From assembly GCF_018736085.1 (NCBI RefSeq), contig NZ_CP076134.1, positions 3,296,501 through 3,360,500 of the forward strand: 64,000 nucleotides of DNA, written 5' to 3'. The notes under the pieces are model-generated. The model did not search any database and was not told where the DNA came from. It was given only the letters and a program-made list of their open reading frames with translations. Positions 52,384 to 61,622 of the stretch are shown piece by piece. Source of the stretch: Bradyrhizobium sediminis (lineage in GTDB: Bacteria > Pseudomonadota > Alphaproteobacteria > Rhizobiales > Xanthobacteraceae). The translations under genes were made by a program, and so were the position numbers. Positions within the stretch are counted from its first letter, which is position 1, and each line of letters starts with the position of its first letter.

Positions 52384-53091
52384 CTACGCCTCCGCCATCC
52401 TCCTCAGCACCGCGCTGAAGCGAATGCTGCGCTTGCCGGCGAGCGCGGTTGCCTCCGCGACCGCGCCCTCATCGGTGTAGGTGCCGGAGAAGCCGATGCC
52501 GACCTCGTAGCCGCCGAACACCGGCCGCTCGCCCTGGCTCGGCGTATGCTCGTGATTGATGAGTTCGCCTTTCCATCTGCCGTTGGCGCTGGTGTAGGCG
52601 CCGACATAGTCGAAGAAGGCGTCGCCGCCGCGGATCTGCCCGTCGTGCAGCACCATGACGCCGGTATTGCCGCCGTCAACGCCGTCGAGCATCCGGATAT
52701 GGATCGAATAGAGACCGTTGCGAATGCCGCCCTCGCCGGCCGCGACGACCGGCGGCGCGGCTTCTTCGCTGATCGGGGTCATCACCGAATGGAAGGCAAT
52801 GCCGGGCAGTTGCGTGGTGCCGCCTTCGAAAAAATACTGCTCGCCCTGCTGCCTGCCCTTGAGCGACAGCGTGATCTTGTCGGTCTTGAACAGCGGCTGG
52901 AAATTCGGATCGTCATTGTGGCGCATGGTCGAGATCTCGACCGAGACCTCTCCGTTTTCGGTTTCCTGGTAGGTGCCGACGAAGGCGAAGGCCGAATTGC
53001 CACCCATCATCTTGCCGTCATAGACGTAGAGGACGCCACGGCGCGAACCGTGCACGGTATGCATCTCGACCTTGTAGAGTCCTTTCAGCAT
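52384..53091 (-). CDS. Tandem GrlR-like protein, copy 3, intact
   Basis: The 235-residue protein consists of two homologous domains. The N-terminal one (about 1-105) reads MLKGLYKVEMHTVHG, MMGGNSAFAFVGTY, ISTMRHNDDPNF; the C-terminal one (about 122-235) reads NGLYSIHIRMLDGVDGG, IRGGDAFFDYVGAYTSANGR, GGYEVGIGFSGTY, ALAGKRSIRFSAVL. Each has the GLYS..f.....G.G...l.dG.i.GGD..f.Y.G.Y layout of the GrlR family, small beta-barrel proteins named after the negative regulator of the LEE island. Cytoplasmic; function unknown. Two more copies occur nearby at 43842 and 47319. Confidence 0.8.
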   Translation of the reverse strand: MLKGLYKVEMHTVHGSRRGVLYVYDGKMMGGNSAFAFVGTYQETENGEVSVEISTMRHNDDPNFQPLFKTDKITLSLKGRQQGEQYFFEGGTTQLPGIAFHSVMTPISEEAAPPVVAAGEGGIRNGLYSIHIRMLDGVDGGNTGVMVLHDGQIRGGDAFFDYVGAYTSANGRWKGELINHEHTPSQGERPVFGGYEVGIGFSGTYTDEGAVAEATALAGKRSIRFSAVLRRMAEA

Positions 53092-53317
53092 TGGCGCTCC
53101 GGCCCTCGACGAAATGCCACGCGACCCGGCAATCCCCTCTGGACTTGCAGGCCACCCGTCCGACGCTATCCGCCTTGTCCCGCAGTCATGCTACCCGCTC
53201 CCCCGCCCGCTGATCAAATCCCCAGAACGCAAATCAGGCTAGACTGGCATCGCTGAGTCGCGCCGGCGGCGTCGGGCCCATGCCGGAGCCCGCATCGGCG
53301 CCCATATCGGAGTCCCC

Positions 53318-54004
53318 TTGGAAACCGCGCTGTATCTGCCCGTCAAACGCTTCCTCGAGAACCTCGGCTTCACGGTCAAGGGCGAGGTCGGCGGTTGCGA
53401 CCTGGTGGCCTTGAGCGGCGAAGAGCCTCCGATCGTGGTGATCGGCGAGTTGAAGCTTTCCTTCAATCTCGAGCTGGTTCTGCAGGCGGTCGATCGCGCC
53501 GGCGCTGCCGACGAGGTCTGGCTGGCCGCCAGGATGTCGGCGCGCGGCAAGGGCCGCGAGAGCGACGCACGCTATCGCAATCTGTGCCGCCGGCTCGGCT
53601 TCGGCATGCTCGCGGTCACCAACACCGGCGACGTCGAGGTGCTGGTCAAGCCACCAACGACCGCTCCGCGCCGCAATCCCAAAAAGCGCTCGCGCCTCGT
53701 CGCCGAGCACCGGCGGCGCAAGGGCGATCCCGCGCTGGGCGGCAGCACGCGCGCGCCGATCATGACCGCCTATCGCCAGCAGGCGCTGGCCTGCGCCTCG
53801 GCGTTGTCGCACGGACCGCGGCGGGTACGCGATCTCAAGCCTGAGATACCGGACGCGCCGAAAATCCTGCTGCACAACGTCTATGGCTGGTTCGACCGCG
53901 CCGAGCGCGGCATCTATGTCCTGACCGATGCCGGCCGTGCCGCGCTGAAGCGGTGGCCGCAACAGCCGGTGGATTTTGCCGGCGCCGGCGATGTAGTCCC
54001 ATGA
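53318..54004 (+). CDS. DUF2161-type PD-(D/E)XK-like protein
   Basis: The 228-residue product begins at a TTG (53318) reading (M)ETALYLPVKRFLENLGFTVKGE, then GCDLVAL and PPIVVIGELKLSFNLELVLQ. Gly-Cys-Asp followed by ELK is the D-x(n)-(E)xK active-site pattern of the restriction-nuclease fold. A basic linker (RRNPKKRSRLVAEHRRRKG) and a C-terminal winged-helix-like domain (ALSHGPRRVRDLKPEIPDAP, HNVYGWFDRAERGIYVLTDAG) follow. This matches DUF2161. It may act on DNA or RNA; its role is unknown. It is the first of three same-strand genes. Confidence 0.8.
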   Translation: METALYLPVKRFLENLGFTVKGEVGGCDLVALSGEEPPIVVIGELKLSFNLELVLQAVDRAGAADEVWLAARMSARGKGRESDARYRNLCRRLGFGMLAVTNTGDVEVLVKPPTTAPRRNPKKRSRLVAEHRRRKGDPALGGSTRAPIMTAYRQQALACASALSHGPRRVRDLKPEIPDAPKILLHNVYGWFDRAERGIYVLTDAGRAALKRWPQQPVDFAGAGDVVP

Positions 54005-54032
54005 CCATGGCAGGCAACCGCGGAGCAAGGCG

Positions 54033-54332
54033 ATGATTGTGGTCACCGGCAGCGTCACGACCCGGCCGGATTCCCTGGACGAGGTCCGCAAGCTGAGCCT
54101 CGAGCACGTCCGCCGTTCGCGGCTGGAGCCCGGCTGTATCTCCCACGCCGTGCATGTCGATTGCGAGAACCCGCTGCGGCTGGTGTTTTTCGAGCAATGG
54201 GCCGATCGGGCGGCGCTATTGGCGCATTTCGCGGTGCCGGCCTCGCGCGATTTCGTCCGCGCCCTGCAGCCGCTCGCCGCAACCGCCACCACCATCGAGC
54301 TCTACGACGCGACCAGGCTGGAGAAGTTGTAG
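54033..54332 (+). CDS. ABM-domain (quinol monooxygenase-like) protein
   Basis: The 99-residue protein has the antibiotic-biosynthesis-monooxygenase fold pattern: VVTGSVTTRPDSLDEVRKLS, HVRRSRLEPGCISHAVHVD, FFEQWADRAALLAHFAVPAS, then a final beta strand. ABM proteins are small dimeric oxygenases or quinol-modifying enzymes that need no cofactor. The ATG at 54033 has AAGGCG upstream. It lies 28 bases after the DUF2161 gene, likely in the same transcript. Confidence 0.82.
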   Translation: MIVVTGSVTTRPDSLDEVRKLSLEHVRRSRLEPGCISHAVHVDCENPLRLVFFEQWADRAALLAHFAVPASRDFVRALQPLAATATTIELYDATRLEKL

Positions 54333-54417
54333 TGCATGGCTGCCTTGCCACGCCAATTCCATATTGCAATGCAACATAAGGGCACCTAGGTATCTGCCGA
54401 AGAGATGCGAGGCCCCA

Positions 54418-54723
54418 ATGAGTGAAGACTGGAACACCAAGTACGGAACCCGGCGCGTGCGGCGCGACCCGCCGACCCTGGAAGAGGCGATTTTTGCCGC
54501 CGTCGGCATTACCGACGACCTGGAGGCGCAGGCGGAGATCGCGGCATCGCTGATGGGGCTGCCGATCGAAGCGGTTCAGGCTGAAGTGAAGAAGGCCGCG
54601 CGTCCCGTCTTGGGGCGTTCGACGACCCGCGTCATCGCCGGCGAACAGGGTGCGCAGCGCTCGGTCGTGGTCGAGCGCCGCATCGTCAGGAAGTTCGGCA
54701 ACGACAAGCGCACCGGCACCTGA
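54418..54723 (+). CDS. Conserved small cytoplasmic protein
   Basis: The 101-residue protein reads MSEDWNTKYGTRRVRRDPPT, EEAIFAAVGITDDLEAQAEI, AASLMGLPIEAVQAEVKKAA, then a basic tail (STTRVIAG, SVVVERRIVRKFG). It appears helical with a short C-terminal strand pair. I recall similar short proteins in Bradyrhizobium, but the function is unknown. The start at 54418 has AGAGATGCGAGG upstream. A terminator follows at 54748. Confidence 0.7.
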   Translation: MSEDWNTKYGTRRVRRDPPTLEEAIFAAVGITDDLEAQAEIAASLMGLPIEAVQAEVKKAARPVLGRSTTRVIAGEQGAQRSVVVERRIVRKFGNDKRTGT

Positions 54724-54747
54724 CGTTCCTCATTCCGGCACCACTAC

Positions 54748-54784
54748 AGCCCTTCGCAGATCCGGGATCGGCGAAGGGCTTTTT
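54748..54784. terminator. Intrinsic terminator
   Basis: AGCCCTTCGC / GCGAAGGGCT is a 10-base perfect stem with a 13-base loop and a TTTT tract. It serves the small protein gene on the left and may also protect the convergent GNAT gene. Confidence 0.75.
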
Positions 54785-54799
54785 GCGACCGGTTACCGG

Positions 54800-55423
54800 T
54801 CAGGCCGTCCGGCCCCAGCCGTACATTCGCAGCCACATCTGCCAGTAGGCGCGGTTGATGTTGATCATCGCGCGCGCCGCATCGGCCGGGGTCGCGATCG
54901 CTGCCCTTGCCGGCTCGGGCTGCGGTCGCTGCCTCAGATCGATGCTCCCTGTGGATTCGCCGTGGCGGAACGTCAGATGCGCACCGAACTTGTGGGCAAG
55001 CGCCCGCATCGCCTGATTCTGCGCGCCGGTGGTGATCCGCAAGAAGTGGTAGCCCTTCGCGCGCGCTTCCGCGATCAGCTTCCTGAACAGGATGCTGCCG
55101 ACGCCCTGCCGCCGTACCCGCGCTTCCACGCTGAAGGCGATCTCGGGCAGCGAATCCGCGGATTGATCCGGCGGATGCAGTTCGGCCGCGCCACGCACCA
55201 CGCCGTCCTCGATATAGGCGATGATGACGGTGCCGTCGTCGGCGCATTTCTTGGCATAGCGTTCGATGAAGCTGTCATCCATGAAGCCATGGAAGCGGTC
55301 GTGCCGGCTCTCCGGGTCAAGCCTCAGGAGGTGGTCGCGCAGCAGCGGCAACTCCTCCTGCTGGCGCAGGGTCCGAACGGTGCCGCTGGCACGGGTCGAA
55401 CCGGTAATAGCTTCGTGTCGCAT
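54800..55423 (-). CDS. GNAT-family N-acetyltransferase
   Basis: The 207-residue protein has the GNAT core with VIIAYIEDGVVRGAAELH, EIAFSVEARVRRQGVGSILF (the acetyl-CoA loop R-R-Q-G-V-G at about 127-132), and AEARAKGYHFLRITTGAQN. It should transfer an acetyl group from acetyl-CoA to an amine; the substrate is unknown. The C-terminal tail (ININRAYWQMWLRMYGWGR) is unusually Trp/Tyr-rich and may be a membrane- or partner-binding patch. Confidence 0.85.
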   Translation of the reverse strand: MRHEAITGSTRASGTVRTLRQQEELPLLRDHLLRLDPESRHDRFHGFMDDSFIERYAKKCADDGTVIIAYIEDGVVRGAAELHPPDQSADSLPEIAFSVEARVRRQGVGSILFRKLIAEARAKGYHFLRITTGAQNQAMRALAHKFGAHLTFRHGESTGSIDLRQRPQPEPARAAIATPADAARAMININRAYWQMWLRMYGWGRTA

Positions 55424-55580
55424 CTGGTATCTCCTCTTGGATATCCCTCGAGGAGGCGTCGAATCCCTAGACGACAGATATTGTGCATCGCACCATCAAT
55501 TTCAACCCCTTGTCCTGCCTCAATAAACGTCAGATTTTTGGTCACAATTTGTTAACCAATATGGGCCCTGCCGCCGCCTG

Positions 55581-55979
55581 TCAGAGCACCATCTGGGTCT
55601 GGGTCACGACCGCCACGAGCTTGCCGTCCTCGGTCTCCAGCCGGGTCTGCCAGACCTGGGTGCGGCGGCCGCGATGCACCGGCGTTGCGGTCGCAATCAC
55701 CGTCGTCCCTTCCCTGGCGCCGCCGATGAAATTGGTCTTGCTCTCGATCGTGGTGGTGCCCTTGGCATCCGGAGGCAGATTGATCACCGTCGCGGCAGCG
55801 CCGACCGAATCCGCGAACGCCATCACCGCGCCGCCGTGAATCGTATGGTGCAGCGTGCAGAGATCGGGCCGCACCAGCATCCGCGCCACCACGCGGTCCT
55901 TGTCAGCCTCGGTGAATTTCACGCCCTTCAATTCGGCAAACGGCATCTTCATCGAATTGAGTTTTTCCAGCGGCGTCAT
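55581..55979 (-). CDS. PaaI-type hotdog thioesterase
   Basis: The 132-residue protein has the hotdog fold motif LHHTIHGGAVMAFADSVGAA, in which HGG..MA.aD is the PaaI-type active site, then TTTIESKTNFIGGAREG and a final strand VWQTRLETEDGKLVAVVTQT. It should hydrolyse an acyl-CoA or aryl-CoA thioester in the cytoplasm. It stands alone, with palindromic repeats downstream in the minus-strand upstream region. Confidence 0.88.
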   Translation of the reverse strand: MTPLEKLNSMKMPFAELKGVKFTEADKDRVVARMLVRPDLCTLHHTIHGGAVMAFADSVGAAATVINLPPDAKGTTTIESKTNFIGGAREGTTVIATATPVHRGRRTQVWQTRLETEDGKLVAVVTQTQMVL

Positions 55980-56007
55980 CCCGGTCGTCTCCCTTTTCTT
56001 TCAAATC

Positions 56008-56135
56008 GTCATACGCGGGCTTGACCCGCGTATCCATCAATCTTCATTGAAAACGCTTTTGATATGATGGATTGCCGGGAGCGCAGACAAGTGTACGTAG
56101 TCTGCGCAAGGCAGACTACGTTGCCCGGCAATGAC
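56008..56135. repeat. Composite palindromic repeats
   Basis: The left unit GTCATACGCGGGCTTGACCC ... GCGTATCCATCA and a right unit GATGGATTGCCGGGAGCGCA ... TTGCCCGGCAATGAC are halves of two related palindromic elements. An inner perfect dyad TACGTAGTCTGC / GCAGACTACGT is centred at about 56105. It precedes the cobalamin-binding-type gene. Confidence 0.7.
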
Positions 56136-56187
56136 GTTCAACGTAATTGCAGTGACAAACGATTTGTCATTCGCCATACCCTCTTCC

Positions 56188-56982
56188 ATGCGCCAGTTCC
56201 CTCCTCGCCGGATCGTCTGTCTCACCGAAGAGACCGTGGAGACGCTGTATCTGCTCGGCGAAGAGGACCGCATCGTCGGCGTTTCCGGCTATGCGGTGCG
56301 GCCGCCGCGGGTGCGGCGCGAGAAACCGCGGGTGTCGGCCTTCATCTCGGCGGACATTCCGAAAATCCTCGCGCTGCAGCCGGACCTCGTGCTGGCGTTT
56401 TCGGACTTGCAGGCGGACATCGTCGCCGACATGGTGCGATCAGGCGTCGCCATCCATGTCTTCAACCAGCGCGACATCGCCGGGATTCTCGCGATGATCC
56501 GCACCCTCGGCGCGCTGGTCGGTGCAGCCGAGCGTGCCGATCGACTTGCAGCCGGCTTTGAGGCGCGCCTCGCAACCATCGCAGCCACGCCGCGGCCATC
56601 GGCGCGGCCAAGAGTCTATTTCGAGGAATGGGACGAGCCCCTGATCAGCGGCATCGGCTGGGTTTCCGAACTGATCGAGATCGCCGGCGGCGAAGACGTG
56701 CTGCCTCACTTGAGGTTTCAACAGGCCGCGAAAGACCGCATCATTTCGCCCGACACGGTGCGCGCCGCAGCACCGGACGTGATCCTCGCTTCCTGGTGCG
56801 GCAAGAAGGTGGTCCCCGACAGGATCAAACAACGGCCGGGCTGGAGCGAAATTCCGGCTGTCCGCAACGACCGCATCGTCGAGATCAAGTCGCCGCTGAT
56901 ATTGCAGCCGGGGCCAGCGGCGCTGACGGACGGGCTCGATGCGATCGTGAAGGCATTGTGGCCGACGTTGCCAGGCGCCTGA
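56188..56982 (+). CDS. BtuF/TroA-like cobalamin or metal-chelate binding protein
   Basis: From the ATG at 56188 the protein has 264 residues: RRIVCLTEETVETLYLLGEEDRIVGVSGY is the family's first lobe (in shorter pieces), then AFISADIPKILALQPDLVLAF, IHVFNQRDIAGIL, and a second lobe with GIGWVSELIEIAGGEDVLP and WSEIPAVRNDRIVEI. This is the fold of ABC binding proteins for vitamin B12 or iron chelates. No signal peptide is visible from this start and no permease lies nearby. A start at 56131 would lie in a repeat. It may serve cobalamin uptake needed by nrdJ; that link is inference. Confidence 0.78.
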   Translation: MRQFPPRRIVCLTEETVETLYLLGEEDRIVGVSGYAVRPPRVRREKPRVSAFISADIPKILALQPDLVLAFSDLQADIVADMVRSGVAIHVFNQRDIAGILAMIRTLGALVGAAERADRLAAGFEARLATIAATPRPSARPRVYFEEWDEPLISGIGWVSELIEIAGGEDVLPHLRFQQAAKDRIISPDTVRAAAPDVILASWCGKKVVPDRIKQRPGWSEIPAVRNDRIVEIKSPLILQPGPAALTDGLDAIVKALWPTLPGA

Positions 56983-57064
56983 CCATCAACCGTCATTGCG
57001 AGGAGCTGGTGGGCTATGTGCGGGAGCGACGGATGGTGGCGGGGCATACGGTTTGGCCTATCAA

Positions 57065-57143
57065 CGTCATTGCGAGCGCAGCGAAGCAATCCATTCTTTC
57101 TTTGCCTGGAGCGAATGGATTGCTTCGCTGCGCTCGCAAAGAC
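57065..57143. repeat. Palindromic repeat CGTCATTGCGAGCGCAGCG type
   Basis: CGTCATTGCGAGCGCAGCGA at 57065 is mirrored by CTGCGCTCGCAAAGACG at 57143, with GAAGCAATCCATTC / GAATGGATTGCTTC inside. A partial extra copy starts at about 56993. Same repeat type as 33031-33113. Confidence 0.8.
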
Positions 57144-57159
57144 GTGGTGACATTTCGAT

Positions 57160-57386
57160 TCGAATGTCAAACAGCAAATACACGTCCGCATTCTCGCGGC
57201 GGGAAGCGCCCGAGGTTTACGTGTCGTTGTCCCTCCAACGAAGAGGGAGCAGGGAATACCGGATGCGCGCTGCACCCGCGGTCTCGTGTGCAAAATGCAC
57301 GAGTAAAAAACGCACACGAGCATACAGGGCAGCGGAGGCAATCCGACATTCCCTGCGCAATGGCTTTACGGCTTATAGCGCGCTCT
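57160..57386 (-). repeat. Dispersed repeat copy B, first part, left of IS110
   Basis: Read on the minus strand this stretch shares with copy A (32561-33015) the blocks CATTGCGCAGGGAA, GGATTGCCTCCGCTG, CTGTATGCTCGTGTGCG, GGGTGCAGCGCGCA and GCCGCGAGAATGCGGACG. The remainder of the copy is at 58691-58990, so an IS110 element splits it. Confidence 0.75.
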
Positions 57387-57394
57387 TGTGTCCG

Positions 57395-58537
<1,143 letters not shown>

Positions 58538-58690
58538 TCGAGCGAACCCTGCGCTCGGTCCAGGACCGAGCGCATGCAAAGCCAAAAGACCGGTGAGCGG
58601 ACGGGGTCAAGGCCGTCAGCCGCCGAAGGCGGTGGCGCGCAGCGCCAGCCTTGAGGCCGGCCGATCACAGGTCTACGTAAAATACAGTTG

Positions 58691-58990
58691 CTCCCCGGCG
58701 ATCAGGATTTGTTTGTCACCGTCGCCCCGCGGATTGATGGCTTGCCCGACGCCCGGTTGGGCCGGCTTCGCCTCCGCGGGACTTGACGCCAACCCAGAGG
58801 CTGTCAGGACCACACGACTTCACCGTACGCTTCAACACCGCTCGTCCGCACGTCCTGTGACCGCTCACGGGCCGTGAAGCCCGCCCTGCCATCCCATTGC
58901 GCGCACGATGCCGCCGCGTCCACCGCATCCCATCCCAACGTTCGTGACGATGGCCAACGCCCCTTCCTCCGGGACAGGATGGCGGGAGTC
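58691..58990 (-). repeat. Dispersed repeat copy B, second part, right of IS110
   Basis: On the minus strand this continues copy B: GATGGGATGCGGTGGACGCG, GTGTGGTCCTGACA, GGCGTCAAGTCC and GACGGTGACAAACAAATC, ending at GGGGAGC where the IS110 begins. The same order occurs in copy A. It has no coding content. Beyond it (58995-59045) lies the short motif TTTGCCCGACGGGTTGTTTT shared with 30776-30800. Confidence 0.72.
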
Positions 58991-59065
58991 CTAGAAGTGA
59001 TTTGCCCGACAGGTTAAGCGAAATTTTGCCCGACGGGTTGTTTTGTCGCAGGCGCCGCAGAACTC

Positions 59066-59148
59066 GTAGGATGGGTTGAGCTTTTCGCGAAACCCATCAC
59101 CGCTCGTGCGGAATATGATGGGTATCGCTTCGCTCCACCCATCCTACG
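59066..59148. repeat. Palindromic repeat GTAGGATGGGTTGAG type
   Basis: GTAGGATGGGTTGAGC at 59066 is mirrored by GCTCCACCCATCCTAC at 59147, with GCGAAACCCATC / GATGGGTATCGC inside. A related diverged copy is at 29056-29122. Confidence 0.75.
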
Positions 59149-59262
59149 TGCTTAAGCTCTGAACGACGAGGCTTTCTGGTCAGCGCTTGAAAAGAATGGG
59201 CGGTGAGCCGGCCAACTCGCGCAATGTCGCAGAGCCAGGTGGGCGACGTTGGTCGTTCAGGA

Positions 59263-59616
59263 TCATTTCTTTCGCAGAATTTTATCCATCGTTTTTCCCT
59301 GCGCCAGCTCATCGATTAGTTTATCCAAGTAGCGAATTTCCCGCATAGTTGGTTCCTTGATATCCTCCACTCGGACACCGCAAACCACGCCTTTAATCAA
59401 GGCTCGAGAAGGATTGATTTTAGGGGCCCTTGCAAAGAATGTTTCAAAGTCAGTCTGTTTTTCCAGTTGAGTCTCTAGCTCCTTCTGACCATAGCCCGTC
59501 AACCAAGAGATGACCTGATCGACCTCTGCTTTTGTGCGTCCTTTTTTCTCTGCTTTCGCAACGTAAAGTGGGTAAATGCTGGCGAAGCTCGTTGTATAGA
59601 TCCGGTGTTTTGCCAT
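59263..59616 (-). CDS. DUF2200 protein
   Basis: From the ATG at 59616 the protein has 117 residues and matches DUF2200: [60 protein letters not shown] and [20 protein letters not shown]. The conserved WLTGY and [11 protein letters not shown] segments are complete. Function is unknown. Its base composition is AT-richer than its neighbours, and it lies between repeat DNA and the deacylase gene, suggesting later arrival. Confidence 0.85.
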   Translation of the reverse strand: MAKHRIYTTSFASIYPLYVAKAEKKGRTKAEVDQVISWLTGYGQKELETQLEKQTDFETFFARAPKINPSRALIKGVVCGVRVEDIKEPTMREIRYLDKLIDELAQGKTMDKILRKK

Positions 59617-59775
59617 GAGTGATCCAAAAGGGTCCCTTATTAAAGCACGTAAGCCAAGACCATCAGGGTGGCGGGCCGCCCCCACTTGCACAGAAGCCGT
59701 GCATCACTGCTCCCGGGCTCAGCGCAAAGTATTTGCACCCGAATGCTATTGAGGCAACGTGCTCAAATTCGTGGT

Positions 59776-61056
59776 CTAAATCGCCTCCACCCCGCACCAT
59801 TCCGCGATGAACAGCGCGGTGGCCTTGGTCGATTTGCGCAGCGAGTCCAAATCGACATATTCGTTGAAGCCGTGCATCGCCGCGCCGCTGGCGCCGAAGC
59901 ACAGGCTCGGGATGTTGTAGTTCAATCCGTAGAACCGCGTGTCGGTCAGCGCGGTGAACACGAGGTCTTCGACGGCTCCGCCATAGACCGCGTTGAAGGC
60001 CTTGCCGAAAGCGGCTTCCGGCGCCGCGGAATCCTTCAGTTCATAACCCTCCGACAGAAAGCCCGACCATTCCACGTCCGGCGGATTGTTGGAAAGGAAG
60101 CGATGATCGCGCGCCGCCGCCGAGACGCAGGCGAGGATTTCGTTCTGGCAATCGGAAACCGACCAGCCCGGCAGGATCGCGATCCGGCAATCGACATCGC
60201 ACCACGCCGGCACGCTGGAAGCCCAGTCGCCGCCCTTGATGATGCCGGGATTGAAATTGATCGGATGCGTCACCGCCTTGAAATGATGGTCGGCCTTGGC
60301 GCGCTCGTTCCATTCGGCCTCGAGCTTTCCCAGCGCATGGATGAGGTGATAGGCCGCCATGATCGCGTTGGAGCCTGAGCCGGCCTCGAACACGTGCACC
60401 GGAAAGCCGCGCACCCTGAGGCGGAACCAGATCACGCCGACCTGCGAGCGCACCATCTTGCCGCCGGTCGGCTCGGGAATGAAGCAGGCGTCGGCGCGAT
60501 AGCCGCGCTGCAGGGTCGAGAGCGCACCGACACCGGTTGACTCCTCCTCGATCACGCTTTGAAAGTGAATCCGTCCCGTCGGCTTCAGGCCGGCGGCCTT
60601 GATCGCATCGAGCGCATAGAGCGCACCGATGGTGCCGGATTTCATGTCGCAGGCGCCGCGGCCATACATCCTGCCGTCCTTCACGACCGGCGAGAACGGC
60701 GGCGTCTCCCACATCTCCAGCGGTCCGGCCGGCACCACGTCGCAGTGTCCCTGCAGGATCAGCGATTTGCCGGCATTGTTGGACGGCCGGTAGGTGCCGA
60801 CCACGGTGCGCGCCCTGGAGAAATCATGCTCGATCGGCCCGAAGCCGCGCAGATCCTTCAGCTCCTCGACATCGATGTGCCAGTCGTCGACCTCGTAGCC
60901 GCGCCGGCGCAGGAGATCGCCGATCATGTCCTGGCAAGGCCCCTCCGCGCCGCGGGTCGAGGGTATAGCGACGAAGTCGCGGGTGGTGGCGAGCTGTGCG
61001 TCGAAGCCGGCATCGACGGCGTCGAGGATTTTTTTCTTGGTGTCGAGAGCGTTCAT
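59776..61056 (-). CDS. ArgE/DapE-family metallo-deacylase (M20)
   Basis: From the ATG at 61056 the protein has 426 residues and the M20 layout: SLILQGHCDVVPAG with the first zinc His-Asp, GRMYGRGACDMKSG with the bridging Asp, FQSVIEEESTGVGALSTLQ with the catalytic Glu pair, a dimerisation domain (FRLRVRGFPVHVFEAGSGSN), and a final FGASGAAMHGFNEYV with the last His ligand. It should hydrolyse an N-acyl amino acid or a related amide. Length is typical of ArgE/DapE-type deacylases; the substrate is unknown. The frame to 61239 adds an unrelated segment. Confidence 0.9.
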   Translation of the reverse strand: MNALDTKKKILDAVDAGFDAQLATTRDFVAIPSTRGAEGPCQDMIGDLLRRRGYEVDDWHIDVEELKDLRGFGPIEHDFSRARTVVGTYRPSNNAGKSLILQGHCDVVPAGPLEMWETPPFSPVVKDGRMYGRGACDMKSGTIGALYALDAIKAAGLKPTGRIHFQSVIEEESTGVGALSTLQRGYRADACFIPEPTGGKMVRSQVGVIWFRLRVRGFPVHVFEAGSGSNAIMAAYHLIHALGKLEAEWNERAKADHHFKAVTHPINFNPGIIKGGDWASSVPAWCDVDCRIAILPGWSVSDCQNEILACVSAAARDHRFLSNNPPDVEWSGFLSEGYELKDSAAPEAAFGKAFNAVYGGAVEDLVFTALTDTRFYGLNYNIPSLCFGASGAAMHGFNEYVDLDSLRKSTKATALFIAEWCGVEAI

Positions 61057-61143
61057 TTCCGTCACTTTTCCTGTTGGCGCTTTCAGAATCGCACCCGCGC
61101 CAATACACTCCGGGGTGAGATTTCGGCGCCCATGGAGACACGG

Positions 61144-61296
61144 ATGCCCGGCAACCGCAATATCCTCTATCTCATCATTGGTATGCTGGTCGTCGCGGTG
61201 GGTGTGCTCGGCTACAACCTCTACCAGGCCAGGAAGCAACCGGAAGGCCTGCAGATCAATGTCGGCCCCGGCGGACTGACGATCCAGAACAAATGA
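61144..61296 (+). CDS. 50-residue single-pass membrane protein
   Basis: The protein reads MPGNRNILYLIIGMLVVAVG, VLGYNLYQARKQPEGLQINV, GPGGLTIQNK: one N-terminal membrane helix and a short periplasmic tail. Similar short proteins with YLIIG.LVV..GVLGY are common in the genus. Its stop overlaps the start of the next gene by 4 bases (ATGA at 61293), so the two are translationally coupled. Confidence 0.75.
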   Translation: MPGNRNILYLIIGMLVVAVGVLGYNLYQARKQPEGLQINVGPGGLTIQNK

Positions 61297-61577
61297 AACA
61301 GGATGCGCGCGCCATCATGAAGTCTTCTCCGATCAGGCGATTGTCGATGCTGCTGCTCGCAGCTTTCGCGCTGTGCGCGTTGGCGCCATCGGCGATCGCC
61401 GAACAGGTGTCGCGCGAGCGGGACATCGTCAATCTGCGGTTGGGCCAGCGCGTCCTGGTCGATGACGGCTCCTGCCCCGCCGGCCAGATCAAGGAAGTAT
61501 CCGGCGCCCAGTTGACCACAACGCGAGTCATCCCCGCGCGAAAATGCATTCCACGCCTGGGGTCCAGGAAACGCTAG
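61293..61577 (+). CDS. Small secreted protein with RVLVDDGSCPAGQIKEV motif
   Basis: The 94-residue product has a signal peptide (MLLLAAFALCALAPSAIAEQ) and a mature part with NLRLGQRVLVDDGSCPAGQ, IKEVSGAQL and ARKCIPR; the two cysteines likely pair. I recall this as a small family of Bradyrhizobium periplasmic proteins (DUF6719-like), of unknown role. The ATG at 61317 may be the real start, since it places the signal peptide closer to the N-terminus. It is coupled to the membrane protein upstream. Confidence 0.7.
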   Translation: MKQDARAIMKSSPIRRLSMLLLAAFALCALAPSAIAEQVSRERDIVNLRLGQRVLVDDGSCPAGQIKEVSGAQLTTTRVIPARKCIPRLGSRKR

Positions 61578-61622
61578 ACGCAGCGAGGCCCTCGCCGGCT
61601 GGCTTGGCGCCGCCAGCGATCC

